A stretch of DNA of 64,000 nucleotides from an uncultured Bacilli bacterium (lineage in GTDB: Bacteria; Bacillota_I; Bacilli_A; RF39; UBA660). The position numbers and the translations under genes were made by a program. The stretch is taken from assembly GCA_934149245.1 (NCBI GenBank), contig CAKPER010000003.1, positions 1 to 64,000 of the forward strand. The letters run 5' to 3'. How positions within the stretch are numbered: position 1 is the first letter of the stretch; every line of letters begins with the position of its first letter. The notes beneath the pieces are model-generated. The model was not told where the DNA came from. It ran no database searches and saw nothing but the letters and a program-made list of their open reading frames with translations. This document shows, piece by piece, positions 44,856 through 54,607 of this stretch.

Positions 44856-45230
44856 ATGTTGAATCAAGTAGTTTTAGTTGGTAGAATAGTTAAAACACCT
44901 GAACTTAGAATAACAGAGAATGGTAAGAAAACCAGTCGTATGACGCTTGCTGTTCCAAGAAATTACAAAAATATGGAAGGTGAATATGATACCGATTTTT
45001 TAGATTGTACTTTATGGACTAGTGTTGCTGAGAATACTAGTGAATATTGTCAAACTGGCGATATGGTTGGTGTTAAAGGAAGACTTCAAACTAGAATAAT
45101 TCAAAATGAAGATGGAACTAAGAAAAAAAGAACTGAAATAGTTGCTGAAAGAGTTACTTTTTTAGCTCAATCAACTGCAAATAAAGAAGCAAATACTGGT
45201 AAAAAATCAATTAAAGAAACAAAGGAGTAA
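44856..45230 (+). CDS. ssb: single-stranded DNA-binding protein (short, no acidic tip)
   Basis: 124 residues from the ATG at 44856 (GGGAGGA upstream). OB-fold SSB: MLNQVVLVGRIVKTPELRI, FLDCTLWTSVAENTSEYC, GDMVGVKGRLQTR. Binds single-stranded DNA as a tetramer in replication and repair. It is shorter than housekeeping SSB (~160-175) and ends in a basic tail KSIKETKE, lacking the conserved acidic DDDIPF-like tip that recruits partner proteins. It stands alone, not between rpsF and rpsR, so it is probably a second, accessory SSB. Confidence 0.88.
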   Translation: MLNQVVLVGRIVKTPELRITENGKKTSRMTLAVPRNYKNMEGEYDTDFLDCTLWTSVAENTSEYCQTGDMVGVKGRLQTRIIQNEDGTKKKRTEIVAERVTFLAQSTANKEANTGKKSIKETKE

Positions 45231-45266
45231 TATCTTAAAAATTAAGGGGAAAATTACTCCTTTTTT
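45223..45266 (+). terminator. ssb intrinsic terminator
   Basis: AGGAGTAAT (45223-45231) pairs with ATTACTCCT (45253-45261), then T-run; it includes the stop codon. Confidence 0.8.
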
Positions 45267-45360
45267 AATAGATATTTTACTATCTAATATATGTAAAATA
45301 CATTATTATTAATTGTCAAATAATTTATATTATGCTAGACTAAAATTAGAAGGTGATTGC

Positions 45361-46734
45361 ATGGTGATTTTTAATAAAAAAGCAAAAAGTGATGATAAAA
45401 CAAAAAAATCACTTGAAATAATAAAAAAGGAAAAAACGAGGATAAAAGATTCTAAAAAAAAGTTAAAATTGGAAAAGAAAAAAATAAGGCAAGAAAGGTA
45501 TAGAAAATTTTTTTCCACAAAACTGGGGAAAATTATAAAAAAAGCATTATTTTTAAATGAAAAGGAGGAAAAACCATCATTAAGGGAACAATTTTTTATA
45601 GCCTTATATTATGAATTTTTAGGAGCAATAATATGCTTATTGATATTATTTGTTTTATCAGGTGGAAAAAATTACTTTAAACTTTATAGAGAATTAAACA
45701 AATTGATTGATACCTACGATACAATTACAAATAATTATTACGGACAAATTGATAAAAAAGAATTAGTAGATTCTGCAACGTCATCTATGGTTTCAAGTAT
45801 AAATGATAGTTTCACTAATTATACAAATCAAGATGATACAAATTCTTTTATGGAAAATATTAAAGGTAAATATAAAGGAATAGGTGCAACAGTAGCAACT
45901 GACAAAGATAATAATAATATCGTTGTAGAAATATTCGATGATAGTCCAGCAAAAAAGGCAGGTTTAAAAGTAAATGATATTATTTTAAAAATAAATAATA
46001 AGTCATTTAAAAATAAGACAAGTTCTGATATTGCTGATTATGTTAAAAATAGTCCTACTTCTAAATTAAATATATTAGTAAAAAGAAATAATAAAGAAAT
46101 AAAAATAACCATTAAACGCGAAGAAATTGACATTCCAACAGTAACTGGTAAAATAATAGAACAAGATAATAAAAAAATAGGATACATAAATATCTCTATA
46201 TTTACATCTATTACAACAAATCAGTTTAAGAAGCAATTAGCTAAATTAGAAGGCAAAGAAATAGATGGCTTGATTATTGATGTAAGAGACAACTCGGGTG
46301 GTTATTTATCAACGGTAACTGATATATCAAGTTTATTTCTAAAAAAGGGGCAAATAATTTATCAGCTTTCTAGTAAAAGTGGTGTTGAAAAGATAAAAGA
46401 TAATACCAAAGAAAGTAGGAGTTATCCAATTGCAGTTATAATAAACAAAAATAGTGCTTCAGCTTCAGAAATATTGGCTTCATCTATAAAAGAAAGTTAT
46501 AAAGGTCACATTATAGGTGTTAACAGCTATGGTAAAGGAACTGTTCAAAAAACAAAGCAATTATTAGATGGCAGTATGATAAAATTTACAATAGAAAAAT
46601 GGTTAACTCCAACTGGAAAGTGGATTAATAAAAAAGGTGTAAAACCAACAGAATATATAGAATATGATCCAACAACTGCAGATAATCAATTATCTAAATC
46701 TGTAGAAATAATTTTAGGGGACTTATCTAAATAA
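45361..46734 (+). CDS. ctpA: C-terminal processing protease (S41 family)
   Basis: 457 residues from the ATG at 45361, 6 bases after AGGTGA. Very basic coiled N-terminus in the cytosol (~70 residues), one membrane helix (~80-100), PDZ domain (~170-260), then the S41 protease domain with Ser in NKNSASASEILASS and Lys in NSYGKGTVQ, the Ser-Lys catalytic pair. Acts outside the membrane on protein C-termini. The long charged cytoplasmic extension is unusual for CtpA. Next downstream is the agr locus. Confidence 0.9.
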   Translation: MVIFNKKAKSDDKTKKSLEIIKKEKTRIKDSKKKLKLEKKKIRQERYRKFFSTKLGKIIKKALFLNEKEEKPSLREQFFIALYYEFLGAIICLLILFVLSGGKNYFKLYRELNKLIDTYDTITNNYYGQIDKKELVDSATSSMVSSINDSFTNYTNQDDTNSFMENIKGKYKGIGATVATDKDNNNIVVEIFDDSPAKKAGLKVNDIILKINNKSFKNKTSSDIADYVKNSPTSKLNILVKRNNKEIKITIKREEIDIPTVTGKIIEQDNKKIGYINISIFTSITTNQFKKQLAKLEGKEIDGLIIDVRDNSGGYLSTVTDISSLFLKKGQIIYQLSSKSGVEKIKDNTKESRSYPIAVIINKNSASASEILASSIKESYKGHIIGVNSYGKGTVQKTKQLLDGSMIKFTIEKWLTPTGKWINKKGVKPTEYIEYDPTTADNQLSKSVEIILGDLSK

Positions 46735-46745
46735 AGTCTTCTTTT
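46718..46745 (+). terminator. weak terminator-like hairpin at the ctpA stop
   Basis: GACTT (46720-46724) with AAGTC (46734-46738), extended only by wobble pairs, followed by a T-rich stretch. Confidence 0.35.
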
Positions 46746-46791
46746 TAGGTGCTAAAACATATGTAAAAATATGGAAAAAATTGCTAAAAAG

Positions 46792-46800
46792 TGATATAAT
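46792..46800 (+). promoter_or_regulatory. extended -10 promoter of agrA
   Basis: TGATATAAT (46792-46800) is an extended -10 element; no clear -35 at the right distance. Confidence 0.45.
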
Positions 46801-46837
46801 AAAGGTGTTACTACATGAAAGGAGTGAACAACCTAAA

Positions 46838-47560
46838 ATGTTAAGGTTTATTATATGTGAAGATAACAAAGAATTTAATAGTAGAATTTCTGAGATAATT
46901 AACAAAGTCATGATGTCCTACAATTTTGAGTACAAACTAAATAAGTTCTTTGAATATAATAAAGAAGTAGAACAAGTTATATTTTTAAAGAACGAACATA
47001 AAATCTATATATTAGATATAGAATTGCCCGAAATATCTGGTTTAGAAATAGCTTCAATTATAAGAGAAAATGACCAAGAAAGTACTATAATTTTTATAAC
47101 ATCACATCCAGAATGTCAAAATGATATCTTTTATTCAAGACTATTAGCAATTGACTATATCAATAAAGATAAGTTGTGGGCTGGAAGACTGGAAAGCACT
47201 TTAAACTATTCTATAAAGAAGTTAAATAAAAAAAGAGTATTTATCTTTGAATTTAATTACAATAGTTATCGATTATTAATAGATGAAATACTATATATTG
47301 AAAGAGCAAGAATAAATAAAAGATGTATTATTCATACAGAAAGTGGAGAGACTTATAAAATATGTGCATCTATTTCAGAACTTAAAGGTAAATTAGGACC
47401 AAGCTTTTATCAAACTCATCAATCCTGTTTAGTAAATGTTGAAAAAATAAAATGGGTTAATTACAATAAGAATTTGATAGTATTTAACAATAATACTGAA
47501 TTATATTTACTATCAAATAGAAATAGGAAAGGATTGAAAGAATATGTCACAAGTTATTGA
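46838..47560 (+). CDS. agrA: AgrA-like response regulator
   Basis: 240 residues from the ATG at 46838 (GGAGTGA upstream). Receiver domain with acidic pocket FIICEDNKEF and phospho-acceptor Asp in IYILDIELPEISGLEIA, then a LytTR DNA-binding domain (ILYIERARINKR, FYQTHQSCLVNVEKIKWV). It receives phosphate from AgrC and activates the agr promoters. Overlaps agrC by 17 bp. The usual agr order BDCA is broken up here: agrA comes first. Confidence 0.9.
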   Translation: MLRFIICEDNKEFNSRISEIINKVMMSYNFEYKLNKFFEYNKEVEQVIFLKNEHKIYILDIELPEISGLEIASIIRENDQESTIIFITSHPECQNDIFYSRLLAIDYINKDKLWAGRLESTLNYSIKKLNKKRVFIFEFNYNSYRLLIDEILYIERARINKRCIIHTESGETYKICASISELKGKLGPSFYQTHQSCLVNVEKIKWVNYNKNLIVFNNNTELYLLSNRNRKGLKEYVTSY

Positions 47561-48893
47561 AGCAATAATTGAATTAGTCATAACGACAATAGGAGTGTAT
47601 TTGTTTGGTAGAATAGCCTTAAATAAGAAAATAGAGGTTTCTAAGTCAAAATTTCTAGTCTTCTTTATAATAACTGTTGTTTGTAACACGATAATATATC
47701 TAAATTTAACTGGTACATTGAAAACAATACTAATGGAAATAATAAATATAATATTTTTTGTTAAAGTTTTTAAGATTTCAATGTCAAAGTCAATATTTTT
47801 AACGTTAATACATTTATTATTTCTGGTTCTTGCTGAGTTATTACAATTCTTTGTAATTACAAAAATATTAATAATAGATGTGGAATTTTGCTATAGAGAA
47901 ATTATGGGAAGTATTTATTCTAGTTTTATAAGTTGTGTACTATTAATTACTATTACAATTTTTATCAGAAAATTGCTAAGATTTATATTAAATACAAAGA
48001 TATCTTCGAATTTAAAAATAATAATATATTCTATAATGACACTCTTATGTACAATAGGACTTTTCTATAAAATGATAAGTGAATTTAAAATAAGTAATGA
48101 TATTATGAGTTATTTGGTTTCATTAATGATGTTGATAGTGGTTTTAATTGGACTAATTAGACAAGCAATAGACAATGTTATTTTAAGCGAAAAATATGAA
48201 AATGTATTAGATTATATGTCTGGATATGAACATGAAGTAGAAAATCAAAGAATAGTAAGACATGAAGCTAAAAATGAATTAATAATAATAAAAAGTAAAA
48301 TATGTGATGGAGAAAGTTCCAAAGAACTGATGGATTATATAGATGAAATTTTAGATGAAAAAGTAGAGTTTAAAGAAGAAAAGTATGCTAAGTTTGGGTA
48401 TTTACCTCCAAATGGTATAAAAGGCTTATTATATTTTAAAGCACAACAGGGTCAAAATGAAGGGTTAAATATTTCGTTAAATGTATCTAGTAGAGTTGAA
48501 AATTCAAATATTTATAATCTTAATTCTAAAGAGGAAAAGTGTCTAGGAAAAATTTTAGGAGTATTCTTAGATAATGCTGTTGAAGCATCATTAAAATCTA
48601 AGGCTAAAGAGTTTGGAATAGAAGTATATTTAAATTCTGATAGTGAATGTGAAATAATAATAGGTAATTCTTTTGATGAAGATATTGATGTAACTAAAAT
48701 TGGTAAAGAAAGATTTTCTACTAAAGGTAAAACAAGAGGACATGGACTTTTACTAGTAAATTTATTGCTAGAGATGAATAAAAAGGCCTTTAATGTAAAA
48801 ACAGATATTGGACAAGGAATATATGTTCAAACTATTACAATCAAAAAAAGACCAATAAATAGGATTAAAAAGAAAAAACATAGTAATAAATAA
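47544..48893 (+). CDS. agrC: AgrC-like sensor histidine kinase
   Basis: 449 residues. N-terminal ~200 residues with six or seven membrane helices form the peptide sensor; then a kinase domain with His in RHEAKNELIII, N-box LDNAVEAS and G-box GKTRGHGLLLVN, typical of the GHKL class of AgrC/ComD. It detects the autoinducing peptide made from agrD. A basic tail (KKRPINRIKKKK) ends the protein. Convergent with agrD; a terminator at 48932 ends the transcript. Confidence 0.9.
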   Translation: MSQVIEAIIELVITTIGVYLFGRIALNKKIEVSKSKFLVFFIITVVCNTIIYLNLTGTLKTILMEIINIIFFVKVFKISMSKSIFLTLIHLLFLVLAELLQFFVITKILIIDVEFCYREIMGSIYSSFISCVLLITITIFIRKLLRFILNTKISSNLKIIIYSIMTLLCTIGLFYKMISEFKISNDIMSYLVSLMMLIVVLIGLIRQAIDNVILSEKYENVLDYMSGYEHEVENQRIVRHEAKNELIIIKSKICDGESSKELMDYIDEILDEKVEFKEEKYAKFGYLPPNGIKGLLYFKAQQGQNEGLNISLNVSSRVENSNIYNLNSKEEKCLGKILGVFLDNAVEASLKSKAKEFGIEVYLNSDSECEIIIGNSFDEDIDVTKIGKERFSTKGKTRGHGLLLVNLLLEMNKKAFNVKTDIGQGIYVQTITIKKRPINRIKKKKHSNK

Positions 48894-48931
48894 TATCTAG
48901 TAATTATTCGTGATGATTGAAGTAATATATA

Positions 48932-48965
48932 AAAAGAACATCTAAAAATTAAGATGTTCTTTTCG
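48932..48965 (+). terminator. agrAC terminator
   Basis: AAAAGAACATCT (48932-48943) pairs perfectly with AGATGTTCTTTT (48952-48963). Confidence 0.85.
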
Positions 48966-49044
48966 ATATTTATTAACTTGATTTATTAACTTGAATCTAG
49001 TTTTAGTTTGAATATTTTAAAAAACAAAGTTTCTATTTTATGTA

Positions 49045-49075
49045 GAAAATCCCATTTCGATTATCGAAATAGGAT
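49045..49075 (-). terminator. agrBD terminator
   Basis: ATCC-ATTTCGA (49049-49060) pairs with TCGAAAT-GGAT (49064-49075) with one mismatch; on the minus strand it is followed by TTTTCT. Confidence 0.75.
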
Positions 49076-49109
49076 TAAGTGTTGATTTTGAAAGTAAAAT
49101 AATTTAGAT

Positions 49110-49232
49110 TTATTTTTCAATTAAAGATTTTGGAGCGGTTGGTTCGTCAAATACTATTATAGGACAACTAACAGTTCCCATATCAGCAGTCATGCCTCCT
49201 ATTTTAGCTAATAGATTAGCAATAAAATTCAT
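49110..49232 (-). CDS. agrD: AgrD-like autoinducing peptide precursor
   Basis: 40 residues, ATG at 49232, stop at 49110, with GGAGG 8 bases upstream. N-terminal amphipathic helix (MNFIANLLAKIGG), then the core SCPIIVF, then the acidic, Pro-rich tail DEPTAPKSLIEK that AgrB recognises. The single Cys23 should form the thiolactone; with the usual cut before the D-E-P tail the ring would be CPIIVF, with a cut one residue earlier CPIIV. The gene is 41 bp downstream of agrB and co-directional. Too short for ordinary gene finding. Confidence 0.9.
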   Translation of the reverse strand: MNFIANLLAKIGGMTADMGTVSCPIIVFDEPTAPKSLIEK

Positions 49233-49273
49233 AATAATTCCTCCTTCTAAATTTTTATTTATGTTTAAATTTA

Positions 49274-49879
49274 TTAAACACCATACTTATAAGTTTTGTA
49301 GTTGTTATAAGGTAACCCAAATATTTTATACGTAACAGGTAAAATACTGATTACAACTTCTAACATACCAATTAATAAATAATTAACTATAGAATAATTA
49401 TGACATATTATAATTATAATAGTATAAATTATTCCTAGAATAGAACTAATTGATTTAAATCTCATTCTTTTTCTTTTATTAATGAGTGGTCTTTTATAAG
49501 TATCAGCAGGGGCGTATAATATAATACAAACGTTACATATTAATGAACATGTAATCAAGAATTCAGCAGGAAAGATAACATATTTACATATTAATGCTCC
49601 TCCTAAGAATAAGATAGATGATGATATTAAACAATATATACTCTTAGTAGCATGTATCCCAAAAGCTTGTGATCTGATTATGTTATACATAAGTAATAAT
49701 ATCAGTGTTTCTTTCAAGATTCCTAACAAATATGCAAGTGCAAATATTACAATTAACTTACTAAAAGTTAAGTAAATTCCTTCGAGTCCGTAAGCAATCA
49801 TTTCCAAATCATCTTGGCTATATTTCTTATCAGAATTTTTAATAAGATTCATTGAAGTCTCCAAGAATTTTTTTTTCAT
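49274..49879 (-). CDS. agrB: AgrB-like peptide-processing membrane protease
   Basis: 201 residues with four to six membrane helices. The catalytic His76 and Cys83 in QAFGIHATKSIYC match His77/Cys84 of the staphylococcal enzyme. AgrB cuts the AgrD tail and forms the thiolactone ring. Transcribed before agrD, converging with agrAC, so the locus has two opposed transcripts. Confidence 0.92.
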   Translation of the reverse strand: MKKKFLETSMNLIKNSDKKYSQDDLEMIAYGLEGIYLTFSKLIVIFALAYLLGILKETLILLLMYNIIRSQAFGIHATKSIYCLISSSILFLGGALICKYVIFPAEFLITCSLICNVCIILYAPADTYKRPLINKRKRMRFKSISSILGIIYTIIIIICHNYSIVNYLLIGMLEVVISILPVTYKIFGLPYNNYKTYKYGV

Positions 49880-50045
49880 TCTATCACCAACTTGCCATAA
49901 TTATACTCTTGGTTTTGCTATTTGTATTAAAAGTATGTATATAAAGAGTAGTACATAACTTATTAAGTAAAAAATAACTTTTAAATTAACTGTTTTTTTC
50001 ATTTACAATACATATTTTAATTTTAATTTAAATTATAATATTTTC

Positions 50046-50074
50046 TTGTTTCTAAAAAAAAATTATGATATAAT
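50046..50074 (+). promoter_or_regulatory. promoter of the DUF1292 gene
   Basis: TTGTTT (50046-50051), 17-base spacer, TATAAT (50069-50074). Confidence 0.6.
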
Positions 50075-50098
50075 ACACTTATGATAGGAGGAGAATAA

Positions 50099-50383
50099 AT
50101 GGGGAATACAAGAAGAATAACTTTAATCGATGGCTATCGTGAAGTTGGGGAAGTAGATTTAATATGTGCTTTTACAATACCAGATTATTCAGAAAAATAT
50201 ATTATTTATACAAAAAATGAAAAAGATAGAGATGGAAATACTATAATATACTCTGGAAAAATAATATCAATTGGTCAAAAACAATTTATTGAAAATATTA
50301 AAGAAGGATCAGAATGGGAAAAATTAAAAGAAATAATGAAAACCATTGCTAAATACAGTTTAGAAGGTGAAAATAATGTATAA
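50099..50383 (+). CDS. DUF1292-like protein
   Basis: 94 residues, small acidic beta-rich protein (RRITLIDGYREVGEVDLICAFTIPDYSEKYIIYTK) with the pattern of the DUF1292/YrzB family of unknown function. AGGAGG Shine-Dalgarno and ATG at 50099. Overlaps the next gene by 8 bp. Confidence 0.65.
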   Translation: MGNTRRITLIDGYREVGEVDLICAFTIPDYSEKYIIYTKNEKDRDGNTIIYSGKIISIGQKQFIENIKEGSEWEKLKEIMKTIAKYSLEGENNV

Positions 50384-51140
50384 CAGTCAAAATAGAATTA
50401 GAAATATTGAACTCCCTGAAAATTTGTTTTCTAATTTAGGAGAAAGTAAAAAAAGCAAAAAGATAATATCAGAAGAAAATGATATTATTAAGAAATATAC
50501 TGAAAAATATAAAGAAAATGATTTGAAATTAACTAACTATTCTAATCGTAAAGAATACCGAAATAGAATTAATAATATGTATAATAATATCAAAGATATG
50601 ACGCCAATTGATAATGAAATTAATGATACTCTTTATTTTAATAATTATATTGAAAAAGGCATTGTTGTAAAACCAAAAGTTTCTTCTCTAAAACAGTTTT
50701 GGACAGAATATAGATTAATAAAAAATGAAAAAAAATTACCAAAATATCATTTAGAAACTGAACATTTAAATGTATTTGATGATAAGGAAAAAGATAATGA
50801 AGAAATACATTTAGAAAAAACAAGAGAAAATAATGAAAAAGATATTAGTAAGAAATTAGATAATTTTGATAAACTTTTTGAAGCATTATCTACTAGAGTT
50901 GAAGAAATTAACGAATATATTGATGAATTAAAAGAAATGCGTATAAACATTGATGCATCAAATACAAAATTACAAGAAGATCAAGAAAAACTACAAAAAG
51001 AAAGAAAAAGCTTTATAGATTATAAAAATGAAGAAGAAGAAAAACTACAAAAAGAAAAAGAAAGTCTAAAAACAAATTACGATAGATTACAAACAATAAT
51101 AGATGATTTAGATAAAAAATTAAACGAATTAGATAATTAA
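50376..51140 (+). CDS. coiled-coil protein
   Basis: 254 residues from the ATG at 50376 (GAAGGTGA upstream). Residues ~150-254 are a strongly charged Lys/Glu coiled coil ([15 protein letters not shown] and similar heptads). No membrane segment and no known family. Co-transcribed with the DUF1292 gene and ended by the terminator at 51141. Possibly a cytoskeletal or spacer protein. Confidence 0.6.
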   Translation: MYNSQNRIRNIELPENLFSNLGESKKSKKIISEENDIIKKYTEKYKENDLKLTNYSNRKEYRNRINNMYNNIKDMTPIDNEINDTLYFNNYIEKGIVVKPKVSSLKQFWTEYRLIKNEKKLPKYHLETEHLNVFDDKEKDNEEIHLEKTRENNEKDISKKLDNFDKLFEALSTRVEEINEYIDELKEMRINIDASNTKLQEDQEKLQKERKSFIDYKNEEEEKLQKEKESLKTNYDRLQTIIDDLDKKLNELDN

Positions 51141-51166
51141 AGCTAAAGTTTTTTCTTTAGCTTATT
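51141..51166 (+). terminator. terminator after the coiled-coil gene
   Basis: AGCTAAAG (51141-51148) pairs with CTTTAGCT (51155-51162), followed by TATTTT. Confidence 0.75.
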
Positions 51167-51186
51167 TTAAAAATATGGAGGCAAAA

Positions 51187-53517
51187 ATGGGAAAAGAATT
51201 AGAAAAAATAGATGCTTATTGGAGAGCTGCTAATTATTTATCAGCTTGTCAACTATATCTTTTAGATAACCCCTTACTAAAAAGAAGTTTATCTCTAAAG
51301 GATATTAAACATAAGATAGTAGGTCATTGGGGAACAACTCCTGGTCAAAATTTTATATATGTTCATTTAAATAGGGTAATCAAAAAGTATGATTTAAATA
51401 TGATTTATATTTCTGGACCAGGACATGGTGGTCAAGCTGCTGTATCTAATGCTTACTTAGAGGGAACATATAGTGAAATTTATCCAAATATTACTCAAGA
51501 TGAAATTGGTTTAAAAAAATTATTTAAGCAATTTTCATTTCCTGGTGGTATTTCCTCTCACGTTGCTCCAGAAACTCCAGGTTCAATAAATGAAGGAGGA
51601 GAATTAGGATATAGTATGGCTCATGCTTATGGTGCAGTGTTAGATAATCCAAGTTTAATAGCGGCTTGTGTTATAGGAGATGGTGAACTAGAAACTGGAC
51701 CATTACAAGCATCTCTTCAAATAAATAAGATTATAAATCCAAAAACTGATGGAGTAGTACTTCCTATATTGCATTTAAATGGTTATAAAATAGCAAATCC
51801 AACAATATTTTCAAGAATAACAGATATGGAATTAGATGACTATTTTAGAGGTTGTGGATATTTACCATTTTATGTGGAAGGTAGCGATCCTGAATATATG
51901 CACAAAAAGATGTCTGAGGTATTAGATGAAGTAATTGAAAAAATACAAGATATTAAATATAAAAAATCAAATAAAAGACCACGTTGGCCAATGATAATAC
52001 TTCGTTCTCCAAAAGGATGGACTGGTCCTAAAGAAGTAGATGGAAAACAAATAGAAGGAACATTTCGTTCACACCAAGTACCTATAGATAACATAAATAG
52101 CCGTGAAAAATTAGAATTATTAGAAAATTGGTTGAAAAGCTATCATCCAGAAGAATTATTTGATAAAAATGGAAAATTAATAGATGAACTTCAAGAACTA
52201 GCACCAATAGGAAATAAACGTATGAGTGCTAATCCTAATACAAATGGTGGTAAATTATTGAAAGAATTAAATTTACCTGATTTTAGAAATTATAAAATTG
52301 TAGCAAATCATGGCGAAACTACTGCTCAAGATATGATGGAGTTAGGTTCATATATAAGGGACATAATAAAATTAAATAAAGATAAGCATAACTTTCGTAT
52401 TTTTGCTCCAGACGAGACACTATCTAATCGCCTAAATTATGTATTTGAAACGACAAATAGAAAGTGGAATGCTAAAAAAATAGAAAATGATGAATATTTA
52501 AGTGCTGATGGAGTGGTAATAGATTCTATTCTTTCAGAGCATGTTTGTCAGGGATTACTTGAAGGATATTTATTAACAGGAAGACATGGATTTTTTACAA
52601 GTTACGAGGCTTTTATAAGAATAGTTGATTCTATGGCTAGTCAGCACGCTAAATGGTTGAAGGTTTCAAAACAATTACCTTGGCGTAGACCAATATCATC
52701 ATTAAATTATATTTTAACTTCTCACGTATGGCAGCAAGATCATAACGGTTACACTCATCAAGATCCAGGTTTTTTAAATCATTTAGTAACCAAAAAAGCT
52801 GACATAGTAAGAATTTATTTGCCACCAGACACTAATTGTTTACTTTCTTGTTTTAATCACTGTATAAAAAGTAAAGATTATATAAATGTTATGATAGCTT
52901 CAAAACATCCAAGACCTCAATGGTTAAACATGGAAGAAGCTGTAATTCATTGTACTCAAGGAATTGGAATATGGAATTGGGCAAGTAACGATCAAATGAG
53001 TGAGCCAGATATAGTAATGGCTTGTTGTGGTGATACTCCAACTCTAGAAATATTAGCAGCAACTTCTATTTTAAGAAAATATTTTAAAGAAATAAAAATA
53101 AGAGTAGTAAATGTTGTAGATTTAATGCGTCTACAATCAGAATATGAGCATCCACATGGACTTAGTGATGAAGATTATGATTCTATCTTTACAAAGAATA
53201 AACCAATTATCTTTGCTTTCCATGGATATCCAAATTTAATTCATCAGCTAACATATAAAAGACATAATCAGGATTTACATGTTCATGGATATAAAGAAGA
53301 AGGTACAATAACAACTCCATTTGATATGAGAGTACAAAATGGAATAGATAGATATCATTTAGTATTATCAGCATTAAAGAGATTACCTAATTTAGGAAAT
53401 AAAAGCGCTGTTTTAAGTCAAATGTGCCATGATAAGTTAGTGGAACATAGACAATATATAGATGAATATGGTAAAGATTTACCAGAAGTAGCAGAATGGA
53501 AATGGGAAGATAATTAA
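51187..53517 (+). CDS. xfp: xylulose-5-P/fructose-6-P phosphoketolase
   Basis: 776 residues from the ATG at 51187, 5 bases after GGAGG; an ATG at 51175 precedes the ribosome site. Thiamine-diphosphate enzyme that splits xylulose-5-phosphate (and fructose-6-phosphate) with phosphate into acetyl-phosphate plus glyceraldehyde-3-phosphate (or erythrose-4-phosphate). Seen: [50 protein letters not shown] and the transketolase-like C-terminal domain. Acetyl-phosphate can then give ATP, so this together with the arginine deiminase operon suits fermentative life. Confidence 0.95.
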   Translation: MGKELEKIDAYWRAANYLSACQLYLLDNPLLKRSLSLKDIKHKIVGHWGTTPGQNFIYVHLNRVIKKYDLNMIYISGPGHGGQAAVSNAYLEGTYSEIYPNITQDEIGLKKLFKQFSFPGGISSHVAPETPGSINEGGELGYSMAHAYGAVLDNPSLIAACVIGDGELETGPLQASLQINKIINPKTDGVVLPILHLNGYKIANPTIFSRITDMELDDYFRGCGYLPFYVEGSDPEYMHKKMSEVLDEVIEKIQDIKYKKSNKRPRWPMIILRSPKGWTGPKEVDGKQIEGTFRSHQVPIDNINSREKLELLENWLKSYHPEELFDKNGKLIDELQELAPIGNKRMSANPNTNGGKLLKELNLPDFRNYKIVANHGETTAQDMMELGSYIRDIIKLNKDKHNFRIFAPDETLSNRLNYVFETTNRKWNAKKIENDEYLSADGVVIDSILSEHVCQGLLEGYLLTGRHGFFTSYEAFIRIVDSMASQHAKWLKVSKQLPWRRPISSLNYILTSHVWQQDHNGYTHQDPGFLNHLVTKKADIVRIYLPPDTNCLLSCFNHCIKSKDYINVMIASKHPRPQWLNMEEAVIHCTQGIGIWNWASNDQMSEPDIVMACCGDTPTLEILAATSILRKYFKEIKIRVVNVVDLMRLQSEYEHPHGLSDEDYDSIFTKNKPIIFAFHGYPNLIHQLTYKRHNQDLHVHGYKEEGTITTPFDMRVQNGIDRYHLVLSALKRLPNLGNKSAVLSQMCHDKLVEHRQYIDEYGKDLPEVAEWKWEDN

Positions 53518-53541
53518 AGTTAACCCATATATTAATTTAGT

Positions 53542-53874
53542 ATGAATTTAGTTTATAACCAGGAAAAAATACCCGTTACAATAACAAAAAATAAAAATAT
53601 AATGCGCTATAAATTTCCTAAACTCTACTATGCTATAATTATAGAAGATTGTAATAGGTATAGTTCAATTGCCTCTAAACAACGAGTAGATATAGTAATG
53701 ACTGATAATGACTTAAAAATATTATCCTACAAAAAAGAAATGCATGAAAATACTGTATATGAGAATAAAATAGCTACTAAAACAGTTCTCTTGCCATTAA
53801 ACTCATTTCCCAATCTTCAGCTAGAACAAAAGTTTGAATTAGAAAATACTAAAACAAATATTAAAAAATTCTGA
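53542..53874 (+). CDS. hypothetical protein
   Basis: 110 residues, mostly beta strands (VDIVMTDNDLKILSYKKEMHEN, KTVLLPLNSFPNLQLEQKFEL), no signal or membrane segment. Not recognised. The Shine-Dalgarno is poor. It lies 24 bp after phosphoketolase and directly before the PAP2 gene. Confidence 0.5.
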   Translation: MNLVYNQEKIPVTITKNKNIMRYKFPKLYYAIIIEDCNRYSSIASKQRVDIVMTDNDLKILSYKKEMHENTVYENKIATKTVLLPLNSFPNLQLEQKFELENTKTNIKKF

Positions 53875-53907
53875 ATGTTACATACAAAAAATAAGGGAGT
53901 GAGAATT

Positions 53908-54528
53908 ATGAGTAAAAAAAAGTGTTTATTATCAATACTAGTGATGTTATTAATTGTAGTAATTTCTTTAATAACATATAAAGTACAAAATAATCAATCT
54001 TTAATAATTGATAATATAGCTTATAACATACTAGTAGAAAATTTAAGAAATCCTACTCTAACAATTTTTATGAAATTAGTTACTTCTCTGATTAATGCCT
54101 CAGTAGTAATTTTTATTTCAATTATATTGTTAATAGTTATAAAACCAAAAAAAATAGCTGTAACTGTACCAATAAATTTAAGTATTATCACAATTTTAAA
54201 TCAATTACTGAAACTTATCTTTAAACGTCCAAGACCATCTGGATATAGATTATTAGAAATAGGAGGATATAGTTTTCCAAGTGGACATGCAATGGTCAGT
54301 ATGGCTTTTTATGGCTTTTTAGCATATTTATCTTATTGCTATATAGAAAATAAGTATCTAAAATATTTATTTATGATATTAAATATTTTTATAATAATAT
54401 CAATAGGAATAAGCAGAATATATTTAGGTGTTCACTATTGTAGTGATATAGTTGTAGGTTATAGCGTATCACTAATATATTTAATACTATATGTAAAAAT
54501 ATTAAAAAAAGTAAATGTTTTAAATTAA
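53908..54528 (+). CDS. PAP2-family membrane phosphatase
   Basis: 206 residues from the ATG at 53908 (GGGAGTGA upstream). Five or six membrane helices and the three PAP2 motifs: KLIFKRPRPSGY, FPSGHAM and SRIYLGVHYCSDIVVGY. Acts on lipid phosphates on the outer face, such as undecaprenyl or phosphatidylglycerol phosphate. Substrate cannot be told from sequence alone. Confidence 0.88.
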   Translation: MSKKKCLLSILVMLLIVVISLITYKVQNNQSLIIDNIAYNILVENLRNPTLTIFMKLVTSLINASVVIFISIILLIVIKPKKIAVTVPINLSIITILNQLLKLIFKRPRPSGYRLLEIGGYSFPSGHAMVSMAFYGFLAYLSYCYIENKYLKYLFMILNIFIIISIGISRIYLGVHYCSDIVVGYSVSLIYLILYVKILKKVNVLN

Positions 54529-54607
54529 AATCCCAAAATAAACCATAATTGTTTTATAATTATTTGAAATTTAAATCATAAAATGAAGAAGAAAAGGAGA
54601 AGTAGAG

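Noticed and set aside
53542..53874. Assignment of the 110-residue protein to DUF192
   Set aside because: The overall length fits, but none of the family motifs could be found, so it is left as hypothetical.
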